A DNA stretch of 64,000 bases from Chryseobacterium balustinum (GTDB lineage: Bacteria > Bacteroidota > Bacteroidia > Flavobacteriales > Weeksellaceae): the NCBI RefSeq assembly GCF_900168205.1, contig NZ_FUZE01000008.1, forward strand, positions 62,001 through 126,000, given 5' to 3'. The position numbers were made by a program, and so were the translations under genes. Positions within the stretch are counted from its first letter, which is position 1; each line of letters starts with the position of its first letter. The notes beneath the pieces were generated by a model. It saw only the letters and a program-made list of their open reading frames with translations, did not search any database and was not told the DNA's origin. Of the stretch, positions 53,481 to 62,096 are shown piece after piece.

Positions 53481-53515
53481 ATTAAAACCACAGATTTTGT
53501 CTGTGGTTTTTTCTT
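53481..53515 (+). terminator. Terminator after the PH-domain gene
   Basis: The same AAACCACAGA-TTTTG-TCTGTGGTTT stem-loop as after lpdA, with a T run, about 25 bp past the stop codon. Confidence 0.9.
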
Positions 53516-53582
53516 TTAAATAATTAACAAAATATTTAGCCTCTTTAAATATTATGTTTAAATGTTTTCTTACATTTATTTA

Positions 53583-54374
53583 ATGAATTTTGAAAAAACA
53601 GGATTGGTTTTATCAGGCGGCGGTACCAAAGGAATCGCTCATGCTGGAGTATTGAAATTTTTGAATGAACAAAATATTGATGTGGATATTCTGGCTTGTT
53701 GCAGCGCAGGCTCTATTGTTGGATGTCTGTATGCAATCGGTAAAAAGCCTGAAGAGATTTTAGATTTCTTTCAATCGATATATTTTTTTAATTGGAAACA
53801 TTTTACCTTTAATCAGCCGGGTTTAGTTTCTTCAGTGATTTTTAATACGTATCTGAAACCAATTTTCAATGATATGAAGATTGGTGATCTTAATAAAGAA
53901 GTGAAAATTGTTGCGACTGAATTGGTTGGCGGAACTGAGAAAATTTTTGATAATGACTTTTTAATAACTGATGCCATCATTGCCTCATGCTCAATTCCCG
54001 GAATTACAACCCCTTATATTTTAGGAGATGAAATGTACTGTGATGGAGGTGTTTTGAATAATTTTCCGGCAGATATTATCCGTGATGAGTGTGATAAGCT
54101 GATTGGTGTGTTTGTTTCGCCGCCTCACGATATTAAAATCAGTGATTTAAAGACCATAAAAGCAATTGTTTCCAGATCGTATGACTTGCTTTCATATCGC
54201 ATTGAAAAAGTGAAATTTGAGCATTGCGACTGGCTGATTTCTTCTCAGGATTTATCAAGCTACGGAACTTTTGAACGAAGAAAAGACCGTTTAGAGCAAA
54301 TATTCAATATTGGTTATCGTGCAGCCCAAGAAAGCTTTGCGAAAAGCAATTATTTTCTCAGAATCAAAAATTAA
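53583..54374 (+). CDS. Patatin-like phospholipase
   Basis: A 263 aa hydrolase of the patatin fold with a Ser-Asp dyad. The oxyanion-hole motif GGGTKGIAHAGVL is near residues 13-25 and the catalytic Asp lies in DGGVLNNFP. The nucleophile elbow reads ACCSAGS instead of the usual G-x-S-x-G, a Cys replacing the first Gly. It is expected to cleave acyl chains from membrane lipids if active. The frame starts at 53562, but the ATG at 53583 (MNFEKTG) directly precedes the conserved region and is preferred. Confidence 0.87.
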   Translation: MNFEKTGLVLSGGGTKGIAHAGVLKFLNEQNIDVDILACCSAGSIVGCLYAIGKKPEEILDFFQSIYFFNWKHFTFNQPGLVSSVIFNTYLKPIFNDMKIGDLNKEVKIVATELVGGTEKIFDNDFLITDAIIASCSIPGITTPYILGDEMYCDGGVLNNFPADIIRDECDKLIGVFVSPPHDIKISDLKTIKAIVSRSYDLLSYRIEKVKFEHCDWLISSQDLSSYGTFERRKDRLEQIFNIGYRAAQESFAKSNYFLRIKN

Positions 54375-54424
54375 ATATATGTTTTAAGAATAACTGATTA
54401 CCTACTAAAAGATTTAATTTTACA

Positions 54425-54470
54425 CTATCAACTATCAACTATCAACTATCAACTATCAACTATCAACTAT
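54425..54470. repeat. 7-bp tandem repeat (CTATCAA, 6.6 copies)
   Basis: Six complete CTATCAA units plus CTAT lie directly next to the stop codon of the adenine deaminase gene (minus strand), in the gap between the convergent patatin and deaminase genes. The copy number is likely to vary between strains. Confidence 0.9.
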
Positions 54471-54471
54471 T

Positions 54472-56097
54472 TTAAATAAAAACATCTGTAAACTCGAAAC
54501 TCTTACCATTAAATAATCCTTTATCACTGAGTTTCAATTCTGGGATTACTAAAAGGGCCATGAAAGATAAGCTCATGTAGGGAGCCCTCAGTTTGCTTCC
54601 TAATTCTTTCGCACGTCTGTCTAATTTTATATAAGATTCAGCAACCTGTTCAGCAGGAAGATTGGTCATGATTCCAGCAATGGGCAGCTCCAAAACCATT
54701 TCTTCAGTTTTCGTTGCCAGAGAAATACCTCCTTTAGCTTTAATAATAGCATTTACGGCTTTACAGATATCATTATCATTCGTTCCGACAACAACGATAT
54801 TATGGCAGTCATGAGCGACACATGATGCGATAGCTCCATCTTTTAATCCGAAATTTTTAATAAATGCAACGGCTACCGGAGCGTCGTTGTAGCGATTCAC
54901 TACAGCAATTTTCAGAATATCTTCACCTGTATTTGATTCAGCATATCCATTGATATTTAATGTGTTTGCATGGATTTCATGAGTGATGAGTTGCCCGTCT
55001 AAAGTTTCTATGATGCGGATTTTTTCACCTTCACTTTTAATCTTAAAATCAGAAGCTTGTTTTACGTTACAATGAAAATTATTAATAATTTCAGATTTAA
55101 TAGGTTGAATGAATGAGGTGTTGTTTTCTGCAACCAAATCTCCGCTGATATAAGTTTTTAAAATATTAAAATCTTCAGTATTATCAATTTCAATAAAATC
55201 TGCGTTATCCCCAATTTGCAATAAACCGATGGGTAAATTGTAATGATGAATTACATTGTAAGAAGCTGCACGAAGAACGTTGTATAGATCATGACCTTCT
55301 TTCAATGCCCGTTTTACATGATCATTGAGATGAGACTCAATCAAATTATCAGGATGTTTGTCATCACAGCAAAACATGATCTGCTCCGGGAAATCTTCCA
55401 ACAAAGGAATTAATGTGTCGAAATTTTTTGCAGCACTTCCTTCTCTTATCATAATTTTCACCCAATGTTTTAATTTTTCAAGGGCTTCCTCATAACCAAA
55501 ACACTCATGATCTGTAGATATTCCGGCATCGAAATAATTTTTCATGGTTTCGCCTATCAATCCGGGAGCGTGCCCATCGATAGGTCTGTTGTGTTTTTTA
55601 GCGAAAGCAATTTTCTTTAAAACTTCTTCATCTTTGTAAATGACGCCGGGAAAATTCATCATTTCAGCCAAATAAACAATTTCTTTTCTGCTCAATAATT
55701 CGTCAATATCATTAGAATTTATTACTGCTCCCGCCGTTTCAAAATTTGTAGCAGGAACACACGAAGGAGCTCCAAAATAAAAATGAAAGGGAACCTGTCG
55801 AGCATTGTCGATCATATAATCTACACCTGCAATTCCCAAAACGTTGGCAATCTCATGCGGATCTGAAATTGTACCTACAGTACCGTGTTTTACAGCAATT
55901 CGTGCAAATTCTGACGGTACGAGCATACTGCTTTCAATATGTACGTGAGCATCGATAAAGCCGGGTAGAATGTAGGTGTCTAAAGATTCTTCAATTCTTT
56001 TTATCGAAGCTATTTTTTTGTTTGAAATAATAACTTCTGCCGGATAAATATCTTTAGAGACTACATCGATTAAATTTGCTTTTACCGTAAATTCCAT
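54472..56097 (-). CDS. ade: Adenine deaminase
   Basis: A 541 aa amidohydrolase converting adenine to hypoxanthine and ammonia in purine salvage. Metal ligands lie in FIDAHVHIESSM (H51, H53), DGHAPGL and FCCDDKHPDNL. The C-terminal domain typical of Ade (GGISLATKTEEMVLELPIAG, APYMSLSFMALLVIPELKLS) is complete. The length matches the bacterial Ade family. It lies downstream of a small secreted-protein gene with a hairpin between them. Confidence 0.94.
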   Translation of the reverse strand: MEFTVKANLIDVVSKDIYPAEVIISNKKIASIKRIEESLDTYILPGFIDAHVHIESSMLVPSEFARIAVKHGTVGTISDPHEIANVLGIAGVDYMIDNARQVPFHFYFGAPSCVPATNFETAGAVINSNDIDELLSRKEIVYLAEMMNFPGVIYKDEEVLKKIAFAKKHNRPIDGHAPGLIGETMKNYFDAGISTDHECFGYEEALEKLKHWVKIMIREGSAAKNFDTLIPLLEDFPEQIMFCCDDKHPDNLIESHLNDHVKRALKEGHDLYNVLRAASYNVIHHYNLPIGLLQIGDNADFIEIDNTEDFNILKTYISGDLVAENNTSFIQPIKSEIINNFHCNVKQASDFKIKSEGEKIRIIETLDGQLITHEIHANTLNINGYAESNTGEDILKIAVVNRYNDAPVAVAFIKNFGLKDGAIASCVAHDCHNIVVVGTNDNDICKAVNAIIKAKGGISLATKTEEMVLELPIAGIMTNLPAEQVAESYIKLDRRAKELGSKLRAPYMSLSFMALLVIPELKLSDKGLFNGKSFEFTDVFI

Positions 56098-56111
56098 GGG
56101 TTGATTTAAAT

Positions 56112-56146
56112 AAACAATTCCTAATTGTGAAATTAGGAATTATTTT
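56112..56146 (-). terminator. Hairpin between the secreted-protein gene and ade
   Basis: The perfect 11-bp stem AATTCCTAATT-GTGA-AATTAGGAATT lies between the two minus-strand genes. Only a weak T-rich tail follows on the minus strand, so it may be a leaky terminator or part of the ade leader. Confidence 0.55.
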
Positions 56147-56162
56147 TAGATTGTATTTAAAA

Positions 56163-56597
56163 TTAATTTTTAACTATTTGCGCATCCTGTCTTACCAAAG
56201 TTTCGCCGTTTCCATCGATGACAACTAATGTATAAGGAGCTTTTTTTGCTGAAGCGGTTAGGTAGTTTCTCCAAACCTGATACAGTGTTCCGTTATTGTT
56301 AAATTCAAAATAATAATTTCCACCCGATCCATCAGGAATTAGCTCGCCATTACTGATGATCATACTCGGTTTAGCGGTAATTTTTGTATTGGCGCCCCAA
56401 GATTGATACAGGTAATTGCCATTCGGTTGTTTGTCGATTCTTACCTTAAATTTTTTGGTCTTAATAATAACCGTTTTCGGAACATTTTGAAAATAAGCGG
56501 TTCCATTATCTTTTTTTGGAGTGGGATTTAAATCATGTGCAGAAATCAGAGAATACTGAGCAATGCATAAAGTTCCCAATAATAATTTTTTAATCAT
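56163..56597 (-). CDS. Secreted protein of unknown function
   Basis: A 144 aa exported protein; the signal peptide ends near residue 20 (SLISAHD). The mature part is beta-rich with several Trp/Tyr residues (NGNYLYQSWG, GTLYQVWRNYL) and resembles no family I can name. It is on the minus strand upstream of ade and separated from it by a hairpin. Confidence 0.6.
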   Translation of the reverse strand: MIKKLLLGTLCIAQYSLISAHDLNPTPKKDNGTAYFQNVPKTVIIKTKKFKVRIDKQPNGNYLYQSWGANTKITAKPSMIISNGELIPDGSGGNYYFEFNNNGTLYQVWRNYLTASAKKAPYTLVVIDGNGETLVRQDAQIVKN

Positions 56598-56666
56598 GTT
56601 GATTTGTTTTAATTATAAGATGGGAATCAAATTTAAAGCCAATAAAGAAAAGCTTTATATTTTAAA

Positions 56667-57173
56667 TTATTTGAGTTTGGTACTTCTAATTATTTCAAAT
56701 CCGAATAGCCCTTCTGATAATTGCAATTCTATCATATTTGATTTCTCAATCTGCTTCTTATAATCAATAGTAAACGTAAGTCTTTTTGTATCGTTAAATT
56801 TGGTTTCGAAAATAATTACCGGAGTCCTTTTACTTCTATTATATTTTCCTCCAGGAATACTGGTTTTTCTTACAATTGGAAATGATTCTACCTTTGTTTT
56901 TTGGCTGGTAAAAAGTAGATTGAGTCCCAAGCAAAGTGCTGTTAGATTGGTACCGACAACAACTACACAAAAAAATATATTATTAAAATTATTCCAATTA
57001 CTGATCGTTGAAAGCTTCTTTTTACTAAGAAAATAGATTAGAAATCCAATCAAATAAAACACTACAAGGTATTCAATTCTGATAAGAGTTTGCTCAAAGA
57101 ATTTTAAATTAGCAAGATTTAAGAGTAATGAACCAAATAAAATACTATTTAAAATAATAGAGTTTTTTTTCAA
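56667..57173 (-). CDS. Membrane protein of unknown function
   Basis: A 168 aa protein with three hydrophobic segments (about 8-22, 30-48 and 64-86) and a C-terminal soluble region of about 80 residues (SIPGGKYNRSKRTPVIIFE). No known family. The product probably exposes its C-terminus on one side of the inner membrane. It lies 27 bp downstream of the ABC ATPase gene on the same strand, so the two may be co-transcribed. Confidence 0.55.
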   Translation of the reverse strand: MKKNSIILNSILFGSLLLNLANLKFFEQTLIRIEYLVVFYLIGFLIYFLSKKKLSTISNWNNFNNIFFCVVVVGTNLTALCLGLNLLFTSQKTKVESFPIVRKTSIPGGKYNRSKRTPVIIFETKFNDTKRLTFTIDYKKQIEKSNMIELQLSEGLFGFEIIRSTKLK

Positions 57174-57199
57174 AACAGTCTAATGAATTTAAGTAAAAA

Positions 57200-57907
57200 T
57201 TAAATTTTTTCTACCTGTGTATAACTCGCAAAAGCATCTTCTAAACTCTCAAATTTCCCTTTAAACTCATTAATATTACAATCTTGAATAATATTTCCCT
57301 GATGAATAAGAATCACTCTTGTACAAAGTGCTTCAACTTCCTGCATAATGTGTGTAGAAAGTAAAACAGTTTTTTCTTTACCAATTTCTTTTACAACATT
57401 TCTAATCTCAAGAATCTGATTGGGATCTAAACCGTTTGTAGGTTCATCTAAAATCAATAAATCAGGTTGATGAATAATTGCCTGTGCCAAACCAACTCTC
57501 TGTTTGTAACCTTTAGAAAGCTGACCAATTTTTTTAGATTTTTCGGGTGTAATTCCAACCAATTCTATTACCTCATCTACTCTTGCTTCAGAAATTTTAT
57601 GAATATTCGCTACAAACTGCAGATATTCTTTTACATACATTTCCAGGTAAAGCGGATTGTTTTCGGGAAGAAATCCTATATTTTTTTTGCTTTCAATTTC
57701 GTGTTCTGTAATATTTTTCCCGTTAAAGATAATTTCACCTTCATCAATTTTCAATGCGCCGACAATAGATTTCATCAAAGTAGATTTTCCGGCTCCGTTA
57801 GGACCCAAAAGACCGATGATTTCACTTTTATCAATGTTGATGTTGATGTTATTGAGAGCAGTCTGCTCACCAAATTTCTTTGTTAGATTAATTACCTGAA
57901 GCGACAT
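57200..57907 (-). CDS. ABC transporter ATP-binding protein (GldA-like)
   Basis: A 235 aa ATPase. Walker A is GPNGAGKST (35-43), the signature is LSKGYKQRVGLAQAI, Walker B is LLILDEPTNG, and the H-loop lies in LLSTHIMQEV. The pattern matches the GldA/NatA-type subfamily that energises ABC-2 exporters. It resembles GldA of gliding Flavobacteriia but is shorter than usual, and no membrane subunit gene is adjacent, so I give no symbol. The frame is open from 57928; the ATG at 57907 (MSLQVINLTK) is the typical start. Confidence 0.85.
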   Translation of the reverse strand: MSLQVINLTKKFGEQTALNNININIDKSEIIGLLGPNGAGKSTLMKSIVGALKIDEGEIIFNGKNITEHEIESKKNIGFLPENNPLYLEMYVKEYLQFVANIHKISEARVDEVIELVGITPEKSKKIGQLSKGYKQRVGLAQAIIHQPDLLILDEPTNGLDPNQILEIRNVVKEIGKEKTVLLSTHIMQEVEALCTRVILIHQGNIIQDCNINEFKGKFESLEDAFASYTQVEKI

Positions 57908-57938
57908 AATACAATGAGATATTTTCACAAAAATAGAA

Positions 57939-57968
57939 ATAAAAAACTCATTCGGGAAGAATGAGTTA
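57939..57968 (-). terminator. Terminator upstream of the ABC ATPase gene
   Basis: AACTCATTC-GGGAA-GAATGAGTT with an A run on its left side (a T run on the minus strand). It ends the transcript of the 194 aa secreted-protein gene. Confidence 0.8.
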
Positions 57969-57991
57969 ATATATATTGTGAAAAACGAAAT

Positions 57992-58576
57992 TTATTTTCT
58001 TTTTTTCGTAGGTTTTACCGGCGTTTTTGTTACCGGCGCTGTATAATTTTGTGTGCTATTTACCGAGTTTTGTACGGTATTATTTACAGGATTTACCGGA
58101 GTCTGTTTTACGACTCTTTTATAAAGTGCTGCTTTGGGAGTTCCGATACCAAAGATTTTATCAATCTGTTTTTTGTTTAAAAACTGAGATTTTCCTACAT
58201 ATTTTTTATTCTTATTGATGTACTGAATAATCTGAACGGTGGGTTGACCGTAGTTTTTCTCATACTGCAGCTCAATAATGTCGTTGGGAAGTTCTAAAGA
58301 AATGTTTCCAGTCGGCTGATCAATAAAACCATCAGTAATCATTTTGTAAAGCTCTTGTACGTCACCATTCATATCATTAAATGAAAATGATCTGAAAGTA
58401 TTAAGATTACTGGTATTGATATCCTGATAATTAAAAGTGAATTTGTTATCCTTTTTATATAAGCCAACAGAATTATCTTTTCCGACTTCTATTAATGTTT
58501 CATTTTTAAGAACCTTTATTTGTGAAAATACGGATATTCCAGAGAACAAAGTGAGGAGTAAAATTATTTTTTTCAT
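57992..58576 (-). CDS. Secreted protein of unknown function with Thr/Pro/Lys tail
   Basis: A 194 aa exported protein; the signal peptide ends near residue 19 (SVFSQ). The mature domain (about 20-145) is mixed alpha/beta with no family I can name. The last 40 residues are a low-complexity Asn/Thr/Pro/Lys tail (PVTKTPVKPTKKRK). It is alone between a 690-bp gene-free region and a terminator. Confidence 0.6.
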   Translation of the reverse strand: MKKIILLLTLFSGISVFSQIKVLKNETLIEVGKDNSVGLYKKDNKFTFNYQDINTSNLNTFRSFSFNDMNGDVQELYKMITDGFIDQPTGNISLELPNDIIELQYEKNYGQPTVQIIQYINKNKKYVGKSQFLNKKQIDKIFGIGTPKAALYKRVVKQTPVNPVNNTVQNSVNSTQNYTAPVTKTPVKPTKKRK

Positions 58577-59269
58577 GCTATTGTAAGTTTAATATTTTGG
58601 TTAGTAATGCTACTTTACAGATAGAATTATAAACACTATTTTTTTTATAAAGCAAAAATAATGTTTTTTTTTAATTTGCTTATAACGAGTTATTATGCAA
58701 ATCGTAATGTATCACAAAAGAAAATGAGTTTGAAATTTAAGTTTGTTTTTGGTTATTAGTAGTTTTTTATTTTTCGTCAATGACGTATTGTAGTTGATAA
58801 ATTAGTTTTTTAGTTCATTATACAAGAGTTTTATTTAAGTTTTCTAAAAAATAGACTGATGTTTTTTAATTTTAGTTTTTCAAGTGTAAATAAGGTTTAT
58901 TTATCGGTTTTTAGTTTTAATATATTTAATTACAGTGTTTTATGTGTTTTTGTTTCTGTGTAAAAAATTAATTAAAATTTAATATTAAATAAAAAATAAA
59001 CTATTTAATCATAAATGTTTGTAAAAAAATTACTCATCAAGCAGCAAACTATTTTAAATGGAAATAATAAATTATACAAATAATAAGAGGATGAATATGT
59101 GTATTTAACAAGTTTTTTTAATCCATTTAATTCTTGAAAATTTCTTGCTAATTATCCTTTTAAATAAAGAAAAGCAAAAAAAATACCATTTTCAATAAAT
59201 TTTTAATAAAATTAAAATCTGATTTATTCATAAAAATAATCGTATTTTTTAACCGATTTAACAAGATTT
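58577..59269. other. 693-bp AT-rich region without a gene
   Basis: No open frame of useful length, RNA gene or clear hairpin is visible on either strand. The sequence is markedly more AT-rich than its surroundings, with long A and T runs. It must hold the promoter of the 194 aa secreted-protein gene and the end of the histidine-kinase transcript, both on the minus strand, but I cannot point to specific elements. Confidence 0.5.
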
Positions 59270-60586
59270 TTAGTTTAAAAACCAAATTTCAAACCGGCTT
59301 CCTTTTTCCATCGGTTTATAATTTAAGTAACCTTTATGAGCTTCGATAATACTTTTGCTCAGCGTCAAGCCAATTCCTGAACCGCTGATTCTTGTAGTGA
59401 AAAACGGAAGGAAAATTTTATCTTTAATTTCGTTTGGGATTCCGATTCCATTGTCTTCTACACTCAAAAGAATACGTTTATTTAGAGTTTTTATTTCTGT
59501 TTTTATAATTTTTTCTGAATTATCAGCAACTGCGTAGATAGCATTGAGGTAAAGATTGATGAGGCATCTTTCAATCATTTTTTGGTCTGCAAAGATGGTT
59601 TGGTTCTCTAATGAATTGATGATGGTAATATTATTTTTTTCAAATTCTGGTTTCAGAAAATTAAGTGCAGATTCTACAATATGAGTTAACGAAATAGTTT
59701 TGAAAACCGGCTTCGGCAACTCTGCAACTTGTCTGTAATCGTCTACAAAATTCAGAAGTTGCTTCGATTTGTTGTTGATGATCATCAGGCTTTCTTGCAT
59801 ATCCTGTTGATCTTCTTTTTCAATGACGTCTTGATTAGCAATATATTCCAGATTTTGAATCAGGCTGTTGACTGGTGTTAAAGTGTTAAGTAATTCGTGA
59901 GAAATGACTTTCATCAGATTGTTCCAGGCCAGTTTTTCCTTTTGCTCAATAATTTTCTGAACAGATTCTAAGCTGATGATGCAGAAGCGATTTTTTACAT
60001 TTTGAACTTTCTTGGTTCTAAGAGAAAATGACTGTTTTGTATTTTCATTAATAGAAATATCAAAAAACTCTTGCGAGTTTTCATATTGTGTTTGTTCAAT
60101 AATGTTATAAAAATTTTGCGTTTTATTTTCGTAAAGATTCCAATAATTATACTTTGGAATTTCCAGAATTTCCAGAAAAACAGGGTTTACATAAAAAACT
60201 TCCCATTCATTATTTTTTTTGGAAAGAATCATTAAACCAATTTCCAGCTGATTTAATATTTCTTCATACAAAAGCTTGTAAGAAGAATGAGAAAGATGCT
60301 CTTCTTTGCTTTGATAATATAGTTTTACAGCATTTTCAACCAGGCTATTTTCATCGGTTTCAGGAAATAGTGAGAAATCTTTTTTCTGAATTGCCAAAAG
60401 CATTTTTTCTGTTTTCTGAATATAAGACAAAGCTGAAGTCTGCGCCAAAAAAATACAAACTAAACTGATTGAAGAAAACAGAAAGCAATTAATCCACCTG
60501 TTTTGTAAATAAAAATCAAAGGCAAAAATTCCGCTGACAATTGCGAGCAGAATAAATAGTAACAAAAAAAACTGTTGTTTTTTCAT
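59270..60586 (-). CDS. Membrane sensor histidine kinase (NtrY-like)
   Basis: A 438 aa histidine kinase. Two membrane segments (about 6-27 and 32-56) enclose almost no periplasmic loop, so sensing is probably intramembrane or cytoplasmic. A PAS-like region lies at about 95-210 (EVFYVNPVFLEILEIP). The H box is VISHELLNTLTP with H230. The ATPase domain carries LNAIYAV (N box), DNGIGIP (G1), FFTTR and SGIGLTLSKSI (G2). Start at ATG 60586; a GTG at 60604 is also in frame. It is downstream of a sigma-54-type response regulator in the same direction, and the two are presumed partners. Confidence 0.9.
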   Translation of the reverse strand: MKKQQFFLLLFILLAIVSGIFAFDFYLQNRWINCFLFSSISLVCIFLAQTSALSYIQKTEKMLLAIQKKDFSLFPETDENSLVENAVKLYYQSKEEHLSHSSYKLLYEEILNQLEIGLMILSKKNNEWEVFYVNPVFLEILEIPKYNYWNLYENKTQNFYNIIEQTQYENSQEFFDISINENTKQSFSLRTKKVQNVKNRFCIISLESVQKIIEQKEKLAWNNLMKVISHELLNTLTPVNSLIQNLEYIANQDVIEKEDQQDMQESLMIINNKSKQLLNFVDDYRQVAELPKPVFKTISLTHIVESALNFLKPEFEKNNITIINSLENQTIFADQKMIERCLINLYLNAIYAVADNSEKIIKTEIKTLNKRILLSVEDNGIGIPNEIKDKIFLPFFTTRISGSGIGLTLSKSIIEAHKGYLNYKPMEKGSRFEIWFLN

Positions 60587-60674
60587 TGTTTTTTCAATGT
60601 TCACTGATAAGATTTTATCCTATCCTTTGTTAAATCGTTCCTTCGGAATTCTCAGAATAACATTAAAGTTGTTG

Positions 60675-60694
60675 CACTGAGCAAAGTCGAAGTG
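60675..60694. repeat. Short dispersed palindrome, third copy
   Basis: CACTGAGCAAAGTCGAAGTG lies between the response-regulator and kinase genes; arms CACT/AGTG. Related to the copies at 42825 and 43679. Confidence 0.65.
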
Positions 60695-60736
60695 TTTAAA
60701 TTCTATCAACCAAAAACTAGCAACTTAATTGCCAAT

Positions 60737-62080
60737 TTACAACTCAAATTTTTCCATTCTTCTGTACAGCGCAGCTCTTGATAATCCCAAATCTTCTGCA
60801 GCAAGAGAAATATTTCCACGGTGTTTTTTTAATGCTTTTTTAATGAGAATTCCTTCCATTTCTTCGATGTTGAGATTAACGATAGAGTTTTCCGAGTCTT
60901 CATCTTGTGGCATCAGCAGTTTTAGATTTTTCTCGTTGGAAAGGATCACGCTTCGCTCAATACAATGATCGAGTTCCCGGATATTTCCCGGCCAGGAATA
61001 ATTTATTAATTCTGAAATTAAAATTTCATTCAAAGCTAAATCAGATTTATGATATTTCTGTTTGTATTTTTCCAAAAAATAATTAGCTAAAGTCGGAATG
61101 TCTTCTAATCTTTCTCTCAGACTCGGAATTTGTAATTCAACGGTATTGATCCTGTAATACAAATCTTTTCTGAATCTGTTTTCTGAAACTGCTTTTTTAA
61201 GATTTTCGTTGGTTGCAAAAATAAATCTTACATCTAATAATCTTTCTTTACTTTCACCAAGTCTTGACAATTTTCGGTTCTGAATCAAACTTAATAATTT
61301 AGTTTGAAGATGAAGTGGAAGATTTCCAATTTCGTCTAGAAAAACCGTTCCGTTTTGAGCATTTTCAATCTTCCCGGAATAATCCTGATTGGCATCTGTA
61401 AAGGCTCCTTTTTTGTAACCAAACAATTCAGCTTCAAACAAACTTTCTGAAAGACTTCCCAAATCAATGTGCACAAATGGCTGATTTTTTCTTTCGGATA
61501 GTTCGTGGATGTATTCTGCGAGGACGTATTTTCCGGTTCCATTTTCTCCTAAAAGTAAAATATTAGCATCGGTTGGTGCAACTCTAGTGATTTGATCCAT
61601 CACTTCCTGCATTGCAAAAGATTGCGTACCCAGCTGATATTGATTGGTCTTGATGCTGACATTTTCCCATTGGTTCAGTTTTTTATTCTTTCGGGAAATA
61701 TCAACTGCCAAATTAACGGAGGCGTACAATTTTTCATTATTCCAAGGTTTAAGAATAAAATCGGAAGCGCCGTTTTTCAAAGCTTCTACAGCTAATTCTA
61801 CTTCACCATAAGCGGTCATCAGAATGATTGGAAGCTGCGGTTCTAAGGTCTTAATTTCCTGCATCCAATATAATCCGTCTTTTCCGCTTTCAAAACCTTT
61901 TCTGAAATTCATATCGAGAAGAACGGCATCAACCTGATGTTCAGACAAAAATTTTAAAATGTTTTTTGGTTGACTGAGACAGCTTACTTCCGTAAAAAAT
62001 TTCTTGAGCCAGACTCTTGCTGAAAATAAAATATCCTCGTCATCATCCACAATTAAAATATGAGCTTCTTTTTTTCGCAT
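60737..62080 (-). CDS. Sigma-54-dependent NtrC-type response regulator
   Basis: A 447 aa regulator with three domains. The receiver (1-125) has VDDDED and phospho-acceptor D56 (VLLDMNF). The AAA+ domain (about 150-390) has Walker A GENGTGKY (178-185), the loop GAFTDA (225-230) and Walker B GTVFLDEIGNL. A Fis-type helix-turn-helix ends the protein (AAEDLGLSRAALYRRMEKFE). The sigma-54-contacting loop is GAFTDA rather than GAFTGA, a variant I believe is frequent in Bacteroidetes. It precedes the kinase gene. A divergent efflux operon beyond the YhcG gene has a -24/-12-like promoter and is the likely target. Confidence 0.92.
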   Translation of the reverse strand: MRKKEAHILIVDDDEDILFSARVWLKKFFTEVSCLSQPKNILKFLSEHQVDAVLLDMNFRKGFESGKDGLYWMQEIKTLEPQLPIILMTAYGEVELAVEALKNGASDFILKPWNNEKLYASVNLAVDISRKNKKLNQWENVSIKTNQYQLGTQSFAMQEVMDQITRVAPTDANILLLGENGTGKYVLAEYIHELSERKNQPFVHIDLGSLSESLFEAELFGYKKGAFTDANQDYSGKIENAQNGTVFLDEIGNLPLHLQTKLLSLIQNRKLSRLGESKERLLDVRFIFATNENLKKAVSENRFRKDLYYRINTVELQIPSLRERLEDIPTLANYFLEKYKQKYHKSDLALNEILISELINYSWPGNIRELDHCIERSVILSNEKNLKLLMPQDEDSENSIVNLNIEEMEGILIKKALKKHRGNISLAAEDLGLSRAALYRRMEKFEL

Positions 62081-62096
62081 TTTTTAAGTTATAAAA

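Noticed and set aside
54425..54470. Possible CRISPR-like array
   Set aside because: The units are 7 bp and directly abutting with no spacers; it is a simple tandem repeat.
57467..57886. A 139-codon plus-strand frame inside the ABC ATPase gene
   Set aside because: Antisense to a clear Walker-motif ATPase; rich in Phe, Cys and Asn as expected of an antisense translation.
58577..59269. Possible replication origin because of high AT content
   Set aside because: I see no DnaA-box cluster and no dnaA, dnaN or other origin-linked gene nearby.
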